Shown: positions 8,154 to 17,431, counted from the first letter of the stretch. The stretch: 64,000 nucleotides of DNA from a virus (IMGVR_UViG_3300042387_000725:1-64000); one strand, 5' to 3'. A program made the numbers and translations. The notes: generated from the letters alone by a model not told the origin.

Positions 8154-8316
8154 AATCCTTCTTTGTAAAAATTAATGGAACCCTTGATATGTGCTTGTTC
8201 GTACACATCCAGGTTAATTCCGCAGTTTCAAGCCATAAACGTAAAGATTTTACTTCTTGTTTGCAAGTTTGACAGTGAAACTCACCATTAAAAACTTTAA
8301 ACTTTTCGTTATACAT
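8137..8316 (-). CDS. Small Cys-containing protein, 59 aa
   Basis: Reading the gap between RecA and the 97-aa gene gives a 59-codon frame starting MYNEKFKVFNGEFHCQTC. CQTC at residues 15-18 and a later WMCTNKH suggest a small zinc-ribbon-like fold (C-x2-C, C-x3-H). It overlaps recA by 8 bp and the next gene by 17 bp, continuing the chain of overlapping genes. Function unknown. Confidence 0.6.
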   Translation of the reverse strand: MYNEKFKVFNGEFHCQTCKQEVKSLRLWLETAELTWMCTNKHISRVPLIFTKKDYERKK

Positions 8317-9322
8317 TCATCAACTTATTCTTTAAAGATTCCTGTAGATCAAGATCTTCTTTAACACGATTGATAAAACCTTCACGTCCTTGTACCTTAG
8401 TTCCATCTTCAAGTTTATACCAGGCTCCTGTACGTTCTACAAGTCCAGCTAACTCTGCAGTGTCAACAAGATCACCAATTGTATCAATGCCAACCTCGTC
8501 ACCTCTGAAATAAAAATCATATTCTCCAGATTGGAAACCAGCAGATGTTTTAGAGAATTGTAATTCCCACTTAATCTTGCGACCAATCTTTTCTTCAATA
8601 AGTTTATCTCCTACCTGAATCTTTCCCTTAATCGCTTGGTTATCTGACTCAGAGGAAAATAACTTAATAACAGTTGAGGAATAAAACTTAGTAGCCTGAC
8701 CACCAGAAGGCTGCTGACTAGTATACATAGCACTGATATTGTTACGAGACTGAGAAATAAGAACAAGCAAAGTTGGCTTAACTTTATTGTTTGCGTAGTT
8801 AAGCATCTTCCACGCATTACTAAAGTCTCTAGACTCAGCACCGATTTGTTTGGTATTCTCAAGTTGCTTAAGTTCATCTGTGTCCTTCTCAAAATAAATA
8901 GCAGGCAGCAGAGATGTAATACTGTCTACAACAATTATATCAACACCAGCATTCATTAGACTTGTGCCAACATCTACCATCTCATTAATAGTACGAGCTT
9001 GTGAGTAAATAAGCTTTGTTGAATCTACCCCAAGCTTTTCAGCCCAATCAGAATCATATGACATTTCTGCATCAATCCATGCACAAACCTTTCCTTCTGC
9101 TTGTGCCTGAGCAATCATCTGAAGGCACATAGAAGACTTTGCAGAGGATTTAGAGCCCCATACAAGAACTTGTCTACCATAAGGTAGGCCACCCTTTAAT
9201 GCTCTGTTAAGGCCAAAGCTAGGTGTTGCTGCATAGTCAACCTTTTGCCCAGTAGCATCACCTAAGCGCTTACGAATACGTGGGTCTAACTGTGCTAATA
9301 CTTCTTCCATTGTTACTGACAT
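8309..9322 (-). CDS. recA: RecA/UvsX-like recombinase with atypical Walker A
   Basis: This 337-residue strand-exchange ATPase shows the RecA core layout: a P-loop at residues 56-63, DAEMSYDSDWAEKLGVD, then IIVVDSITSLLPAIYFE (Walker B) and a LISQSRNNIS L2-like region. The P-loop reads GSKSSAKS, so the usual Gly before the catalytic Lys is Ala. The C-terminus (VQGREGFINRVKEDLDLQ) is shorter than bacterial RecA. It probably forms filaments for recombination-dependent replication together with the nearby SSB-like protein and nuclease. It is translationally coupled to the MazG-like gene (TAATG overlap). Confidence 0.9.
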   Translation of the reverse strand: MSVTMEEVLAQLDPRIRKRLGDATGQKVDYAATPSFGLNRALKGGLPYGRQVLVWGSKSSAKSSMCLQMIAQAQAEGKVCAWIDAEMSYDSDWAEKLGVDSTKLIYSQARTINEMVDVGTSLMNAGVDIIVVDSITSLLPAIYFEKDTDELKQLENTKQIGAESRDFSNAWKMLNYANNKVKPTLLVLISQSRNNISAMYTSQQPSGGQATKFYSSTVIKLFSSESDNQAIKGKIQVGDKLIEEKIGRKIKWELQFSKTSAGFQSGEYDFYFRGDEVGIDTIGDLVDTAELAGLVERTGAWYKLEDGTKVQGREGFINRVKEDLDLQESLKNKLMNV

Positions 9323-9654
9323 TAAAATCTTACCCCATGCTTTTCTGGTCTAGTCTTGTTGAATTCCGTTTTTTGTTTAAGAATATAATCAAGTGATTCT
9401 CTAGTATACCCTGCTTCAACCATTCCTGCATATAGGTCTAGTGTACGAATAATAATGTCTGCAAATTCCTTAGCAATCTCTTCTCCACCCTTATCTTTAC
9501 GAACAGCCTCCATAACCTCAGTTACTTCTGAGACAATCATCATGCACTGCTTAGCAATAAAAATATCATTAACTGCATCATGATCTTCTGGGCTTCCCCA
9601 AAATCCTTTTTCTACTGCAATTTTGTGCAGGTCAATCGCTAACTGATCAAACAT
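9322..9654 (-). CDS. MazG-like nucleotide pyrophosphohydrolase
   Basis: This 110-residue all-helical protein carries the MazG signature: SEVTEVMEAVRKDKGGEEIAKEFADIIIRTLD, with the E-x3-E and E-x2-D acidic sets that bind Mg2+ and nucleotide. Phage MazG-like enzymes hydrolyse non-canonical or regulatory nucleotides and may tune (p)ppGpp or dNTP pools. It sits between recA and dnaE and overlaps both, so it is presumably co-expressed with the replisome. Confidence 0.85.
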   Translation of the reverse strand: MFDQLAIDLHKIAVEKGFWGSPEDHDAVNDIFIAKQCMMIVSEVTEVMEAVRKDKGGEEIAKEFADIIIRTLDLYAGMVEAGYTRESLDYILKQKTEFNKTRPEKHGVRF

Positions 9655-12600
9655 TTACTACATCCTCCAATATAACTGTTCCGTCTTTAGTTTTACCCAA
9701 AGAAACCTTATAAACATTTCCTTCTTCAATTGTCATGTAAGCCTTAGAAAATGCTGTAGGAAATACAAGAACTGAATGAAGTTCTCTTCCAGCATCTGCC
9801 ACTACAAGGTTTGCCATCTTCTTACCTGCCTTTGTCATACGTGGCTTAAACGAAACTACAAACTGCTCTTCGCCTTTGTATGGTAACTGCTTGTAATTTA
9901 AAAACTTTACTAGTGCATCTTTAGATTCTTTTATACTGTCTGCTGGTATAGCATTTACAATTCTGTTGTCGCTAACAAGAATTAAATATGTTCTACCAGT
10001 TTCAATTGTTGTATTTTCATCATCAAAGATTCCAACACTACCAGTCTTATCTAAGAACTCAACTCTTGACCAACCTTTACCACGCTTAATTGACTTAATC
10101 ATTCCAAGCATAATAAATGATCCAGTCTCTTCATAGTCTTCTGCTTCTTGAATATAAGCATAATAATGTTGTGGAACTGTCATATTAAACTCAGGAAGAT
10201 TTAAATACTCGTAGAGATTTTCTTTAATCTCTTTGTCATTACGTGGGCTGTCTTCAAATGTTGCTGCACCAATGATTCGTAGTGCTTGAAGAGCACGAGA
10301 GTTAACTCCGTTTCCTTTAGTAAAAGTAAACTCCTCAAGTTCAGCGTATGACTTAAAAGGTCTAGCAGCCATGTATCTTTCAGCAATTTTATCGGAGATA
10401 AACTTAATCCCTGACAAACCAAAGCGTATACCCTTGCCTTCAATCTTAAAGTCAATATCTGACTCGTTAATGTGAGGTAGCTTAATGCTGATCCCCATTC
10501 TTTTTGCTTCAATAAGGTACTCAGTACGTGCATCTTTATCCTTCTCATTCTTTAATAGTGAATACATAAACTCTAGTGGGTAGTGATACTTCAGCCATGC
10601 TGTCCAGTAAGATAGTGTTGAGTATGCTACTGCGTGTGACTTATTAAATGAGTACCCTGCGTGGGCCTCAAAATCATGCCATAGATCTAAAGCTTGGTTT
10701 GGCGAAATATACGCAGATGCTCCAGAAACGAATCTATCTTTAAACTCATCAAACTCTTTAGCATCTTTTTTCTTTCCAATGATCTTTCTAACTTTATCTG
10801 CTTCCGACATGGACATACCGCCAAGGTGTACGCATGCTTGCATAACTTGTTCCTGGTAAAGAATACAGCCATAGGTTTCCTCCGTAAATGATTTAAGAAT
10901 CTGGTGCTTATACTCTGGGTTCTGACGACCATGCTTAATAGCAATATAATCTTTTCCAATTGTATTCATAGCACCTGGACGAACTAGAGCATTTGATGCA
11001 GCAAGCTCTTCAAGATTTTTTACACGCATCTTAACAAGAAGGTTTGTGTATGGTGCTGCTTCACACTGGAATACACCTTTTGTATAGCCATCAGATAGCA
11101 TGCTATATACATTAGCATCATCCATATTAATCTTTAATAGGTCAATCTTAGTTCCTTCACGGTCTTTAATAATGTCAATGCAATCTTTAAGTACCGTCAA
11201 AGTTTTTAGACCCAAAGCATCAATCTTAATTAGACCAATGTTTTCAGCCTCACCCATATCAACCGCAACAACAGGAATACGCTCATCACTGCCAGTAACA
11301 GAACGTGTTTCCATTGGTGCGTACCTAAAAATAGGATCTTTACTAGTGACAACACCAGCAGCATGAATGCCAGTACCCTTAATACGTCCACGTAATTGTT
11401 CACCATATACCTCCACCTCTGGATATTTTTCTCTAAACCATTGTGCATTTCTAGATGTACAGTACTCATCCCAAGTATCAATTTGCTTATTTACTTTGTT
11501 TGCATCTGCAAGTGGTATATTCAGTACACGAGAAACATCTTTAACAATATTTTTATCTTTAAACTGTAAGAATGTTGCAATTGAAGCGACATGACGATAT
11601 TGTCTAACTAGATAATCTTTTACCTCATCACGACGATTATCCTGAATGTCAGAATCAATATCTGGAAAGTCATTACGGTCAGGGTTAATGAATCGGAAAA
11701 ACAAAAGACCATGCTTAATTGGATCAATATCTGTTATTCCAAGTGCATAGCAAAGCAATGATCCTGCAGCAGAACCACGACCTGGGCCAACCATAATGCC
11801 TTCTTTTTTTGCCCAGTTAAGCATGCTACGCACAACTAGAAAGTAAGGACCAAAGTTCTTTTCTCCAATAATTTTTAATTCTTCTTCAAGACGGTCAAGA
11901 TATTCTTGATTAGACTCTAGTCCACGCTCAGTTAATCCCTCAATAGCAAGAGTTTTAAGTTCTTGCATAGGCTTCTTATATTGAACTGGAAGCAGATCAA
12001 GTCCAGATTTAATATCGTAGTCTTCAATCTTATCTGCAATCTCAATAGAGCTTATAAACATTTCTTCATCAGTGTGACCTTGTTCTGCCATTGCAGATTT
12101 CATCTCTTCATATGAGAGTAGGTGAATGTCAAAGGTACGAAAAGACATTTGACGGTCTGCACCATATAGATAATCAAGGCGTTCCATCATGTTATCAATC
12201 TTCTTTGATTTATCAAAGGTTGAATCCTTTTGAACTTTACCGTGGGTATTTAGCAGGAGCATCATCTCCTGAATTTCTTTTTGGCTTGTATCTGCATGGT
12301 GACAGTCAGGTGTGACTACAACCTTAACATCAAATGCCTTTGCAAGAGCAACAAGTTCATCATTAATATTCTTTGGGTTGTGTGGCATGAGTTCAATGTA
12401 GAAGTCATCCTTGAAACGATTTTTAAACCATTGAACTTTTTCTTTGGCAAAAGCATACTCTTCATTCTCAATAGCTTTTGCAATCAGTCCACCTTGACAA
12501 GCAGACAAAACAATTAGGCCATCTCCATATTGATCTAGCACTTCAAAGTCAATACGTGGTTTACGATAAAAGCCATCTGTCCATGAAATCTCATTTAGTT

Positions 12601-12922
12601 TATTAAGGTTTTCTAAACCTTTTTGGTTCTTGGCAAGAAGAACTATATGGAAGTAGTTGACATCAAGTGGACCTACCCTTTCGGACTTATCCCTTTTATC
12701 ATGTCTATCTAATGCCAAATAGCCTTCTATGCCAAGAATTGGCTTGATGCCCTTTGCTTTTGCAATTCGGTACAGCTCCCGATGCCCAGATAAGGTTCCG
12801 TGATCTGTGATAGCCAATGCTGGCATACCAAGTTCAACTGCTCGGTCAATATATTCTTCTGGAGTAGCAACACCATCCATCAATGAATAGTGTGTATGGA
12901 CATGCAAGCCTACGTAATTCAC
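9647..12922 (-). CDS. dnaE: DNA polymerase III alpha subunit (DnaE-type)
   Basis: This 1,091-residue replicative C-family polymerase begins with a PHP domain (HVHTHYS at residues 7-13, then TDHG), which suggests it may carry its own metal-dependent proofreading or structural site. The palm shows PDIDSDI near residue 420 with the catalytic aspartates and GRGSAAGS just before it. Helix-hairpin-helix sequence and an OB-like domain (IMLGMIKSIKRGKGWSRVEFLDKTG) follow. It starts with GTG at 12922, the only start that keeps the PHP motif. No clamp, clamp loader or separate exonuclease gene is visible in the window, so it probably borrows the host's. Confidence 0.95.
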   Translation of the reverse strand: MNYVGLHVHTHYSLMDGVATPEEYIDRAVELGMPALAITDHGTLSGHRELYRIAKAKGIKPILGIEGYLALDRHDKRDKSERVGPLDVNYFHIVLLAKNQKGLENLNKLNEISWTDGFYRKPRIDFEVLDQYGDGLIVLSACQGGLIAKAIENEEYAFAKEKVQWFKNRFKDDFYIELMPHNPKNINDELVALAKAFDVKVVVTPDCHHADTSQKEIQEMMLLLNTHGKVQKDSTFDKSKKIDNMMERLDYLYGADRQMSFRTFDIHLLSYEEMKSAMAEQGHTDEEMFISSIEIADKIEDYDIKSGLDLLPVQYKKPMQELKTLAIEGLTERGLESNQEYLDRLEEELKIIGEKNFGPYFLVVRSMLNWAKKEGIMVGPGRGSAAGSLLCYALGITDIDPIKHGLLFFRFINPDRNDFPDIDSDIQDNRRDEVKDYLVRQYRHVASIATFLQFKDKNIVKDVSRVLNIPLADANKVNKQIDTWDEYCTSRNAQWFREKYPEVEVYGEQLRGRIKGTGIHAAGVVTSKDPIFRYAPMETRSVTGSDERIPVVAVDMGEAENIGLIKIDALGLKTLTVLKDCIDIIKDREGTKIDLLKINMDDANVYSMLSDGYTKGVFQCEAAPYTNLLVKMRVKNLEELAASNALVRPGAMNTIGKDYIAIKHGRQNPEYKHQILKSFTEETYGCILYQEQVMQACVHLGGMSMSEADKVRKIIGKKKDAKEFDEFKDRFVSGASAYISPNQALDLWHDFEAHAGYSFNKSHAVAYSTLSYWTAWLKYHYPLEFMYSLLKNEKDKDARTEYLIEAKRMGISIKLPHINESDIDFKIEGKGIRFGLSGIKFISDKIAERYMAARPFKSYAELEEFTFTKGNGVNSRALQALRIIGAATFEDSPRNDKEIKENLYEYLNLPEFNMTVPQHYYAYIQEAEDYEETGSFIMLGMIKSIKRGKGWSRVEFLDKTGSVGIFDDENTTIETGRTYLILVSDNRIVNAIPADSIKESKDALVKFLNYKQLPYKGEEQFVVSFKPRMTKAGKKMANLVVADAGRELHSVLVFPTAFSKAYMTIEEGNVYKVSLGKTKDGTVILEDVVNV

Positions 12923-12930
12923 CTAGGCGA

Positions 12931-13584
12931 TTACCAATCCATGTTTGTGGATGTAGTGCCTGGTGTGTCAAAGCCTAGATAAAAGGCTTCTTGTTCAGCA
13001 TAAGGAATCTTGTTGAGTGCCTTCTCTAGTGGGAATGGTTCAACTGTTGCCCAATCAAATGGTTCCTTATCTGGACCACCTGGAATAAGTGTGTATGATG
13101 TTTCAGTTCCCTGACCATTACGCTTCACCTTCCAAGTAAGATTTGAAATACTGCCTGTCTCCAGTGCATATTCACGAATAGTATTAAATGCAGATTGCTT
13201 GCTAACACCCATTGACCAAATAGCCACATATGGTGCTTCAATGCCGTCATCTACAAGTACATTGCAATAGAAGCGAAGACGTGCTCTCCAGCCAGCCTTT
13301 GGATCCTTGCGGTGCATCTCTTCTGCCCAGTCACGACCTTCTGTATCCATTGTGTCTACAGCCTTACGCTTATAGTCCTTTGGATTTGTGTGCTCTGAAA
13401 CTACAAGAGCAAGACCACGATCTGCATTATAGTTTGCTGAGTCTTCGTCAAGTTCTTCAATAAAGCGAATCTTTACTGACTGTCCATCAGCAAGCTTGAG
13501 CCAACGAACCTTGCTGCCTGTGCCTTCATACTTGGGCTTATCTACCAATGCGTTGATATTTTTTAGTCCCTTTACAATAGCCAT
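12931..13584 (-). CDS. Phage single-stranded DNA-binding protein (gp32-like)
   Basis: This 217-residue protein starts with a basic Lys-rich leader, then WLKLADGQSVKIRFIEEL. That pattern is typical of phage ssDNA-binding proteins of the gp32/OB-fold kind. RFYCNVLVDDGIEAPYVAIWSMGVSKQSAFNTIREY follows, also common in these proteins. It sits between primase and polymerase, as expected. The usual acidic tail is absent; the end is TTSTNMDW. AGGAG lies before the ATG. Confidence 0.75.
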   Translation of the reverse strand: MAIVKGLKNINALVDKPKYEGTGSKVRWLKLADGQSVKIRFIEELDEDSANYNADRGLALVVSEHTNPKDYKRKAVDTMDTEGRDWAEEMHRKDPKAGWRARLRFYCNVLVDDGIEAPYVAIWSMGVSKQSAFNTIREYALETGSISNLTWKVKRNGQGTETSYTLIPGGPDKEPFDWATVEPFPLEKALNKIPYAEQEAFYLGFDTPGTTSTNMDW

Positions 13585-13613
13585 TTTATTTTCTCCTATA
13601 TGTTTGTTATGTT

Positions 13614-14540
13614 TTATTTTAGCATGGCGATGATTGAATTGTCAAACTGGAACTCCAACCTTTTAATTGCCTCATCATCCATGTCGCCTATGTCTTTATA
13701 TTTTTTATCTAGCTGTATTACTGTAACAAGGTGGCCTAGTTTTTCAACTAGTTTATCTTTCATGATAGATCCAGCCTCATCATTATCTGCAACAAGCACA
13801 ACATTGTTGAAGTACTTTTCTAACAGTTTAATCTGTGATACAGATACGTTAGCACCCAGTGTTGCAACTGCTGGGAAACCTACTTGATCCAGTCTGATAG
13901 CATCAAATGATGATTCAACTACATAGACTGTTGTTGATGTTTTAACTCTGTGCAAGTTAAAAAGAATTTTACTCTTTGGAAGTCCTGGAGTATTTTTAAA
14001 ATCTTTACCTTCAACTGTTCTTGCAACAAAACCAATACACATTCCGTCTGGAGTGGCCATTGGTATTGTGACTGAATCTTGTTTTTCTGAATAGCCTAGA
14101 TTAAATTTTATCACAGAATCTTTTGTAATGCTGCGACCTTCAAAATATCTCATTGCCCTTGGTGATTCAAGTGCCTGATTATTTAATCTTTTAATTAGTA
14201 GTTCATCATACTGAACAAAATCTGCTGGAGCATATAAAGCTTTATCAATTACAGAAGATATATTTAATTCTTGCTCTTTGCTTTTAATATAGCGAACTGC
14301 CTCAAAGTATGTTCTATTTGACATAAACATAATTAGTTCAACTAGATTTTTAGTTACTTGACAGCCAAAGCAAAAGAACAATCCAGATTCTTTTGAAACT
14401 TCTCCTGCAGGTGTTCTATTATTATTGTGATAAGGACAAAAGATAATAAAGTCAGAGCCAAACTCTGCTTCAATGTCAATGCCTGCACCATTTAGCACAC
14501 GACGAATTTGATCTTCTGAATATATATCTTTACTTGCCAT
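13614..14540 (-). CDS. DnaG-type primase
   Basis: From the ATG at 14540 this encodes 308 residues. The open frame extends 40 codons further, but that part lies inside the helicase gene, and the 11-bp overlap favours this start. A CHC2-type zinc site is visible (C35, H38, C57, C60: CPYHNN and CFGC), as is a TOPRIM core (VVESSFDAIRL, later VADNDEAG). It synthesises primers at the fork together with the DnaB-like helicase encoded just upstream. It is shorter than bacterial DnaG, lacking the large helicase-interacting C-terminal domain. Confidence 0.9.
   Translation of the reverse strand: MASKDIYSEDQIRRVLNGAGIDIEAEFGSDFIIFCPYHNNNRTPAGEVSKESGLFFCFGCQVTKNLVELIMFMSNRTYFEAVRYIKSKEQELNISSVIDKALYAPADFVQYDELLIKRLNNQALESPRAMRYFEGRSITKDSVIKFNLGYSEKQDSVTIPMATPDGMCIGFVARTVEGKDFKNTPGLPKSKILFNLHRVKTSTTVYVVESSFDAIRLDQVGFPAVATLGANVSVSQIKLLEKYFNNVVLVADNDEAGSIMKDKLVEKLGHLVTVIQLDKKYKDIGDMDDEAIKRLEFQFDNSIIAMLK
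13616..13624 (-). promoter_or_regulatory. Possible extended -10 promoter before the SSB gene
   Basis: The minus strand reads TGCTAAAAT, 31 nt before the SSB ATG and overlapping the last codons of the primase gene. The -10 has one mismatch to TATAAT, so this is tentative. Confidence 0.35.
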
Positions 14541-15753
14541 CTTCAAAATCCTTGTATCTGTAATAACCTTTATCAAAATCACACTGCACCAAGAAGTCTC
14601 CCATAAAACCATTACGGTTCTTTCTAAATGCACATTCAATAATGTCAGAGTTTGTTCCACGACCTAATGCAAGCACCCAGTCAGCATCATAAGCAATCTG
14701 TCTAGACCATGCAGTTTGAGCCAATGTAGGCACTGTAGAAAGGTCTTTAACGTCATCTGGTGTAGCAGAGGAGATAGCAATAATAGGAACCTCTTCACTA
14801 ATAGCCATTAGCTTTAGCTCACGAGAAAGATTTTTCATCTTTACCGTTTCATTATCTGCCTTTTGATTTGGATTCATAAGTTGAAGATAATCTACTACAA
14901 CGAAGTCAGGCTTGTACTGGTCAATCTTTCCACGAATAACTGATGGTGTTACTTCTCCACCACTATCATTTGAGATAATGTGAAATGGTGGACGACCATC
15001 TAATTTAGATGCATGCCACTTCTTCATCATTTCAAGTTCTACTTCACCATTTGATAATTTACGATGTGACCATAGGCCCTCTCCCATAATTGTGTATGCT
15101 CTATTACGAACTTCTGTCTCGCTCATTTCAAGGGATATGATTAATGGTGTCTTGCCTTGCTTCCATGCTTGCACTGCAAAGTATAGAGCCATCCATGACT
15201 TTCCAATACCTGGGTATGCAAGGAATACTCCTAGTTGTCCTGGCATGATTCCAGATGGTAGATAGTTATCAAAACCTGGCAATCCAGTCTTAATACCTCT
15301 ATGTCCAGCAGCCTGATCTGCTTTTACTTGTTCAAAGTAAGCAATTGCAGAATCAATATCTGTTGCATCAATATCACGAATAGCAGAAGTGTTTTTCTTT
15401 AATTCAGATGTTTTTGTAATTAGCTCTTCAAGTGCTGTAACTCCTTGTCCAGACTGAACTTCTCCAGCAGCAGAGCGCAAAATATCTTTTAGGCTATCAT
15501 TAAGATATTCTGTTTGTAATTCTTCTAAGTGATGTTTTGTTGCTCCAACACCTGCAACAGGAGTGAAGTCTCTAAACTTTTCTACAACTAATGATGTTGG
15601 TGGAACTGTTCCATTATTTTCTGCATACAGTCTAATGAAGTTCCATAAATCATTATGAGTTCTCATGAGTGTTTCTACATTTGCCTGTAGTAATACGTGC
15701 AGTTGCTTATCTTCAAGTACCGCAGATATTACCTTAGCTTCTGTATTATTCAC
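14530..15753 (-). CDS. dnaB: DnaB-like replicative helicase
   Basis: This 407-residue hexameric fork helicase has an N-terminal helical domain (1-150) and a RecA-like ATPase. The P-loop PGIGKS is at residues 181-186, LIISLEMSE follows, and the Walker B is FVVVDYLQLM. RKNRNGFMGDFLVQCDF near the C-terminus resembles the DnaB arginine-finger region. Translation probably starts with GTG at 15753, overlapping the preceding gene by 8 bp. It forms an operon-like unit with primase and SSB downstream. Confidence 0.93.
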   Translation of the reverse strand: MNNTEAKVISAVLEDKQLHVLLQANVETLMRTHNDLWNFIRLYAENNGTVPPTSLVVEKFRDFTPVAGVGATKHHLEELQTEYLNDSLKDILRSAAGEVQSGQGVTALEELITKTSELKKNTSAIRDIDATDIDSAIAYFEQVKADQAAGHRGIKTGLPGFDNYLPSGIMPGQLGVFLAYPGIGKSWMALYFAVQAWKQGKTPLIISLEMSETEVRNRAYTIMGEGLWSHRKLSNGEVELEMMKKWHASKLDGRPPFHIISNDSGGEVTPSVIRGKIDQYKPDFVVVDYLQLMNPNQKADNETVKMKNLSRELKLMAISEEVPIIAISSATPDDVKDLSTVPTLAQTAWSRQIAYDADWVLALGRGTNSDIIECAFRKNRNGFMGDFLVQCDFDKGYYRYKDFEDGK

Positions 15754-16054
15754 TTAACCACTCTTTCGCTTTTAATCTTAGTTCTGCTCTTTGTTTAATG
15801 TCTTCTTCTACTTCTAGTTTACCATTAAGAATTTTTTCTGCATTGTATGCAAAGTAATTCCAGTTAGGGTCCTGTGCAATACTAAAGTAATACTCTAGCA
15901 AATCGTAGCACTGTGACACCCCATATGATTCAATGAGTCCATCTGCAGCCCACTGTTCAACGTTTAGATTGATATTAGACTTACGCTCATATCGTTGCGT
16001 ATAAAATTTATTGTAGCGACTGAGCAAAGCCATTCGGTCTTTGCGATCAGCCAT
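15746..16054 (-). CDS. Hypothetical protein upstream of helicase (possible loader)
   Basis: This 102-residue, charged, helical protein is rich in Tyr/Trp (NKFYTQRYERK, LLEYYFSIAQDPNWNYFAYNAEKIL). No family is recognised from sequence. Its position directly before dnaB, overlapping it, is where many phages encode a helicase loader or replication accessory factor, so that is a reasonable but unproven guess. Confidence 0.6.
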   Translation of the reverse strand: MADRKDRMALLSRYNKFYTQRYERKSNINLNVEQWAADGLIESYGVSQCYDLLEYYFSIAQDPNWNYFAYNAEKILNGKLEVEEDIKQRAELRLKAKEWLSE

Positions 16055-16263
16055 TAGCCTTCAGAAGCTTCTTCTTGTGCTTCCTTAATCTTTTCTGTAA
16101 GCTTGTCTTCTACAAACTTATAGACACGATTAAAAGCCTGGTCTACTGTTTCTCCATTACGTGCACTATCTGAAACACCAAGGTCAAGTCTTAATGATTG
16201 AAAGTTTCCTAGATTAAGAGTATAGCCAAGTGTTACATTTACTTTAGTTGAATCGTTTTCCAT
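16054..16263 (-). CDS. Hypothetical protein, 69 aa
   Basis: This small protein has a beta-rich start (KVNVTLGYTLNLGNFQSLRLDLGVS) and a helical acidic end (FVEDKLTEKIKEAQEEASEG). It overlaps the next gene by one base (TAATG), a typical coupled arrangement. No recognisable function. Confidence 0.6.
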   Translation of the reverse strand: MENDSTKVNVTLGYTLNLGNFQSLRLDLGVSDSARNGETVDQAFNRVYKFVEDKLTEKIKEAQEEASEG

Positions 16264-16281
16264 TACCCACCCATTTCTATT

Positions 16282-16824
16282 TTAAATATTCTCAGACCAG
16301 ACTGGAATATATCTTCCATCTTCTGTTCTCGTATATGTAAGTATACCGTCTCCCATTCGCCGTGTCAATTCTTGGCTTGTAGGAGTCATATTATTTGTTA
16401 TTAATTTGTCTTTTCTTGGTTGTCCAATATGTATAGTAGAAAGTATAGCACGTATATCCCTTACCATGCTTTCTGAATAATAAGATCTTATTTGCCAACC
16501 ACGAACACCATCTAATCTTGCTCCAACTGGTGGAGGTATTACTCCATTTTTTATTAGCTTAGGCATATATTTTCTATGACGATTAACTAACTTAGCAGTC
16601 TCTGTAACAGTATATGCTCTTTCTCTATTTTTTCTAAAATCAGAACGCATGCATGTTTCTAAACGATCTTTTGTTATATTATAAACAGAAACTAATCCAG
16701 TAGATCTTGAGCTATGGTGAAGCCTAACCAAGTCTCCATTTAAAAACCATATTTTTTGATTACCTTTAATTACAGCGTCGTTATTGTAAGCTTCACTCTG
16801 GATAATTCCTTTGCCAGTAGCCAT
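16282..16824 (-). CDS. MerR/excisionase-like helix-turn-helix protein
   Basis: Residues 70-105 of this 180-residue protein (AYTVTETAKLVNRHRKYMPKLIKNGVIPPP) form a winged-HTH-like motif resembling MerR or DNA-binding excisionase domains. A basic linker and SESMVRDIRAILSTIH follow. The N-terminal half has LNGDLVRLHH and a basic stretch. It starts the replication block, so it is a candidate transcriptional regulator of early genes; target sites are unknown. It overlaps the small zinc protein gene by 55 bp. Confidence 0.6.
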   Translation of the reverse strand: MATGKGIIQSEAYNNDAVIKGNQKIWFLNGDLVRLHHSSRSTGLVSVYNITKDRLETCMRSDFRKNRERAYTVTETAKLVNRHRKYMPKLIKNGVIPPPVGARLDGVRGWQIRSYYSESMVRDIRAILSTIHIGQPRKDKLITNNMTPTSQELTRRMGDGILTYTRTEDGRYIPVWSENI

Positions 16825-16958
16825 CTGCCTTTTTCACTTTCTGTAGGTGGATGAAAAAAAGATCTTAGTCCACAAGAAATGCAGTATGTTTCTATATGCA
16901 TAACGCTTGTATACTGTCTATCAACAAATACTCTTCCTTTACATTTGATGCAAGTCAT
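16770..16958 (-). CDS. Small zinc-ribbon protein, 62 aa
   Basis: CIKC (residues 3-6) and CISC (about 27-30) make a four-cysteine zinc ribbon, followed by SFFHPPTESEKGRWLLAKELSR. The 3' end overlaps the HTH gene by 55 bp in another frame, which is long but seen in phages. Such ribbons usually contact nucleic acids or other proteins. Function unknown. Confidence 0.55.
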   Translation of the reverse strand: MTCIKCKGRVFVDRQYTSVMHIETYCISCGLRSFFHPPTESEKGRWLLAKELSRVKLTITTL

Positions 16959-16973
16959 GTTTTTACTTTATCC

Positions 16974-17414
16974 TTAGTTTGGAATTCCAACAATGACTAA
17001 ATGTACAGCTAAAGATAAGTCTCCAGAAGATCCAAATCTTACAACTCCTTCAACTCTTGAAGTTGTTACCGTTTTTAAAATAACATTTACATTTTGCCCT
17101 GCTGGTGTCTGGCCAATATTTACTGCTGTTGCTGAAACAATTGGAGCATACTTAAAATCACTAAAGTCATATGTGAATGTTTTTTCATTTCCAGAAGACA
17201 CTGTTGAGTTATTTGCAACCTCAACATATCCTCCGATAACTCTAGTCTCAGATGTTTTAATGTTTTGTTTTCCAGCACTAACTGTATCAATTGTTGTATA
17301 GTTATATGTTGCTGAAGATATTTGAGTAGACAAATCATTAACTGCATCAACTAAACTATACAGATATGTAACATCAAGAGGTTGCCCTCTTTCTGGTAAA
17401 GGTACTTTAGCCAT
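16974..17414 (-). CDS. Probable virion (tail tip) protein, 146 aa
   Basis: A short helical N-terminus (LYSLVDAVNDLSTQISSATYNY) is followed by a beta-sandwich-like C-terminus (FTYDFSDFKYAPIVSATAV, VRFGSSGDLSLAVHLVIVG). This is typical of small tail-tip or fibre proteins. It is last in the tail operon, with its own extended -10 promoter and AGGAG site. No named family is recognised. Confidence 0.6.
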   Translation of the reverse strand: MAKVPLPERGQPLDVTYLYSLVDAVNDLSTQISSATYNYTTIDTVSAGKQNIKTSETRVIGGYVEVANNSTVSSGNEKTFTYDFSDFKYAPIVSATAVNIGQTPAGQNVNVILKTVTTSRVEGVVRFGSSGDLSLAVHLVIVGIPN

Positions 17415-17431
17415 AATTTTCTCCTATTTTC

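Noticed and set aside
14541-14660. N-terminal extension of primase by 40 codons
   Set aside because: It lies wholly inside the helicase gene, has no domain, and the ATG at 14540 starts directly before the zinc-binding domain.
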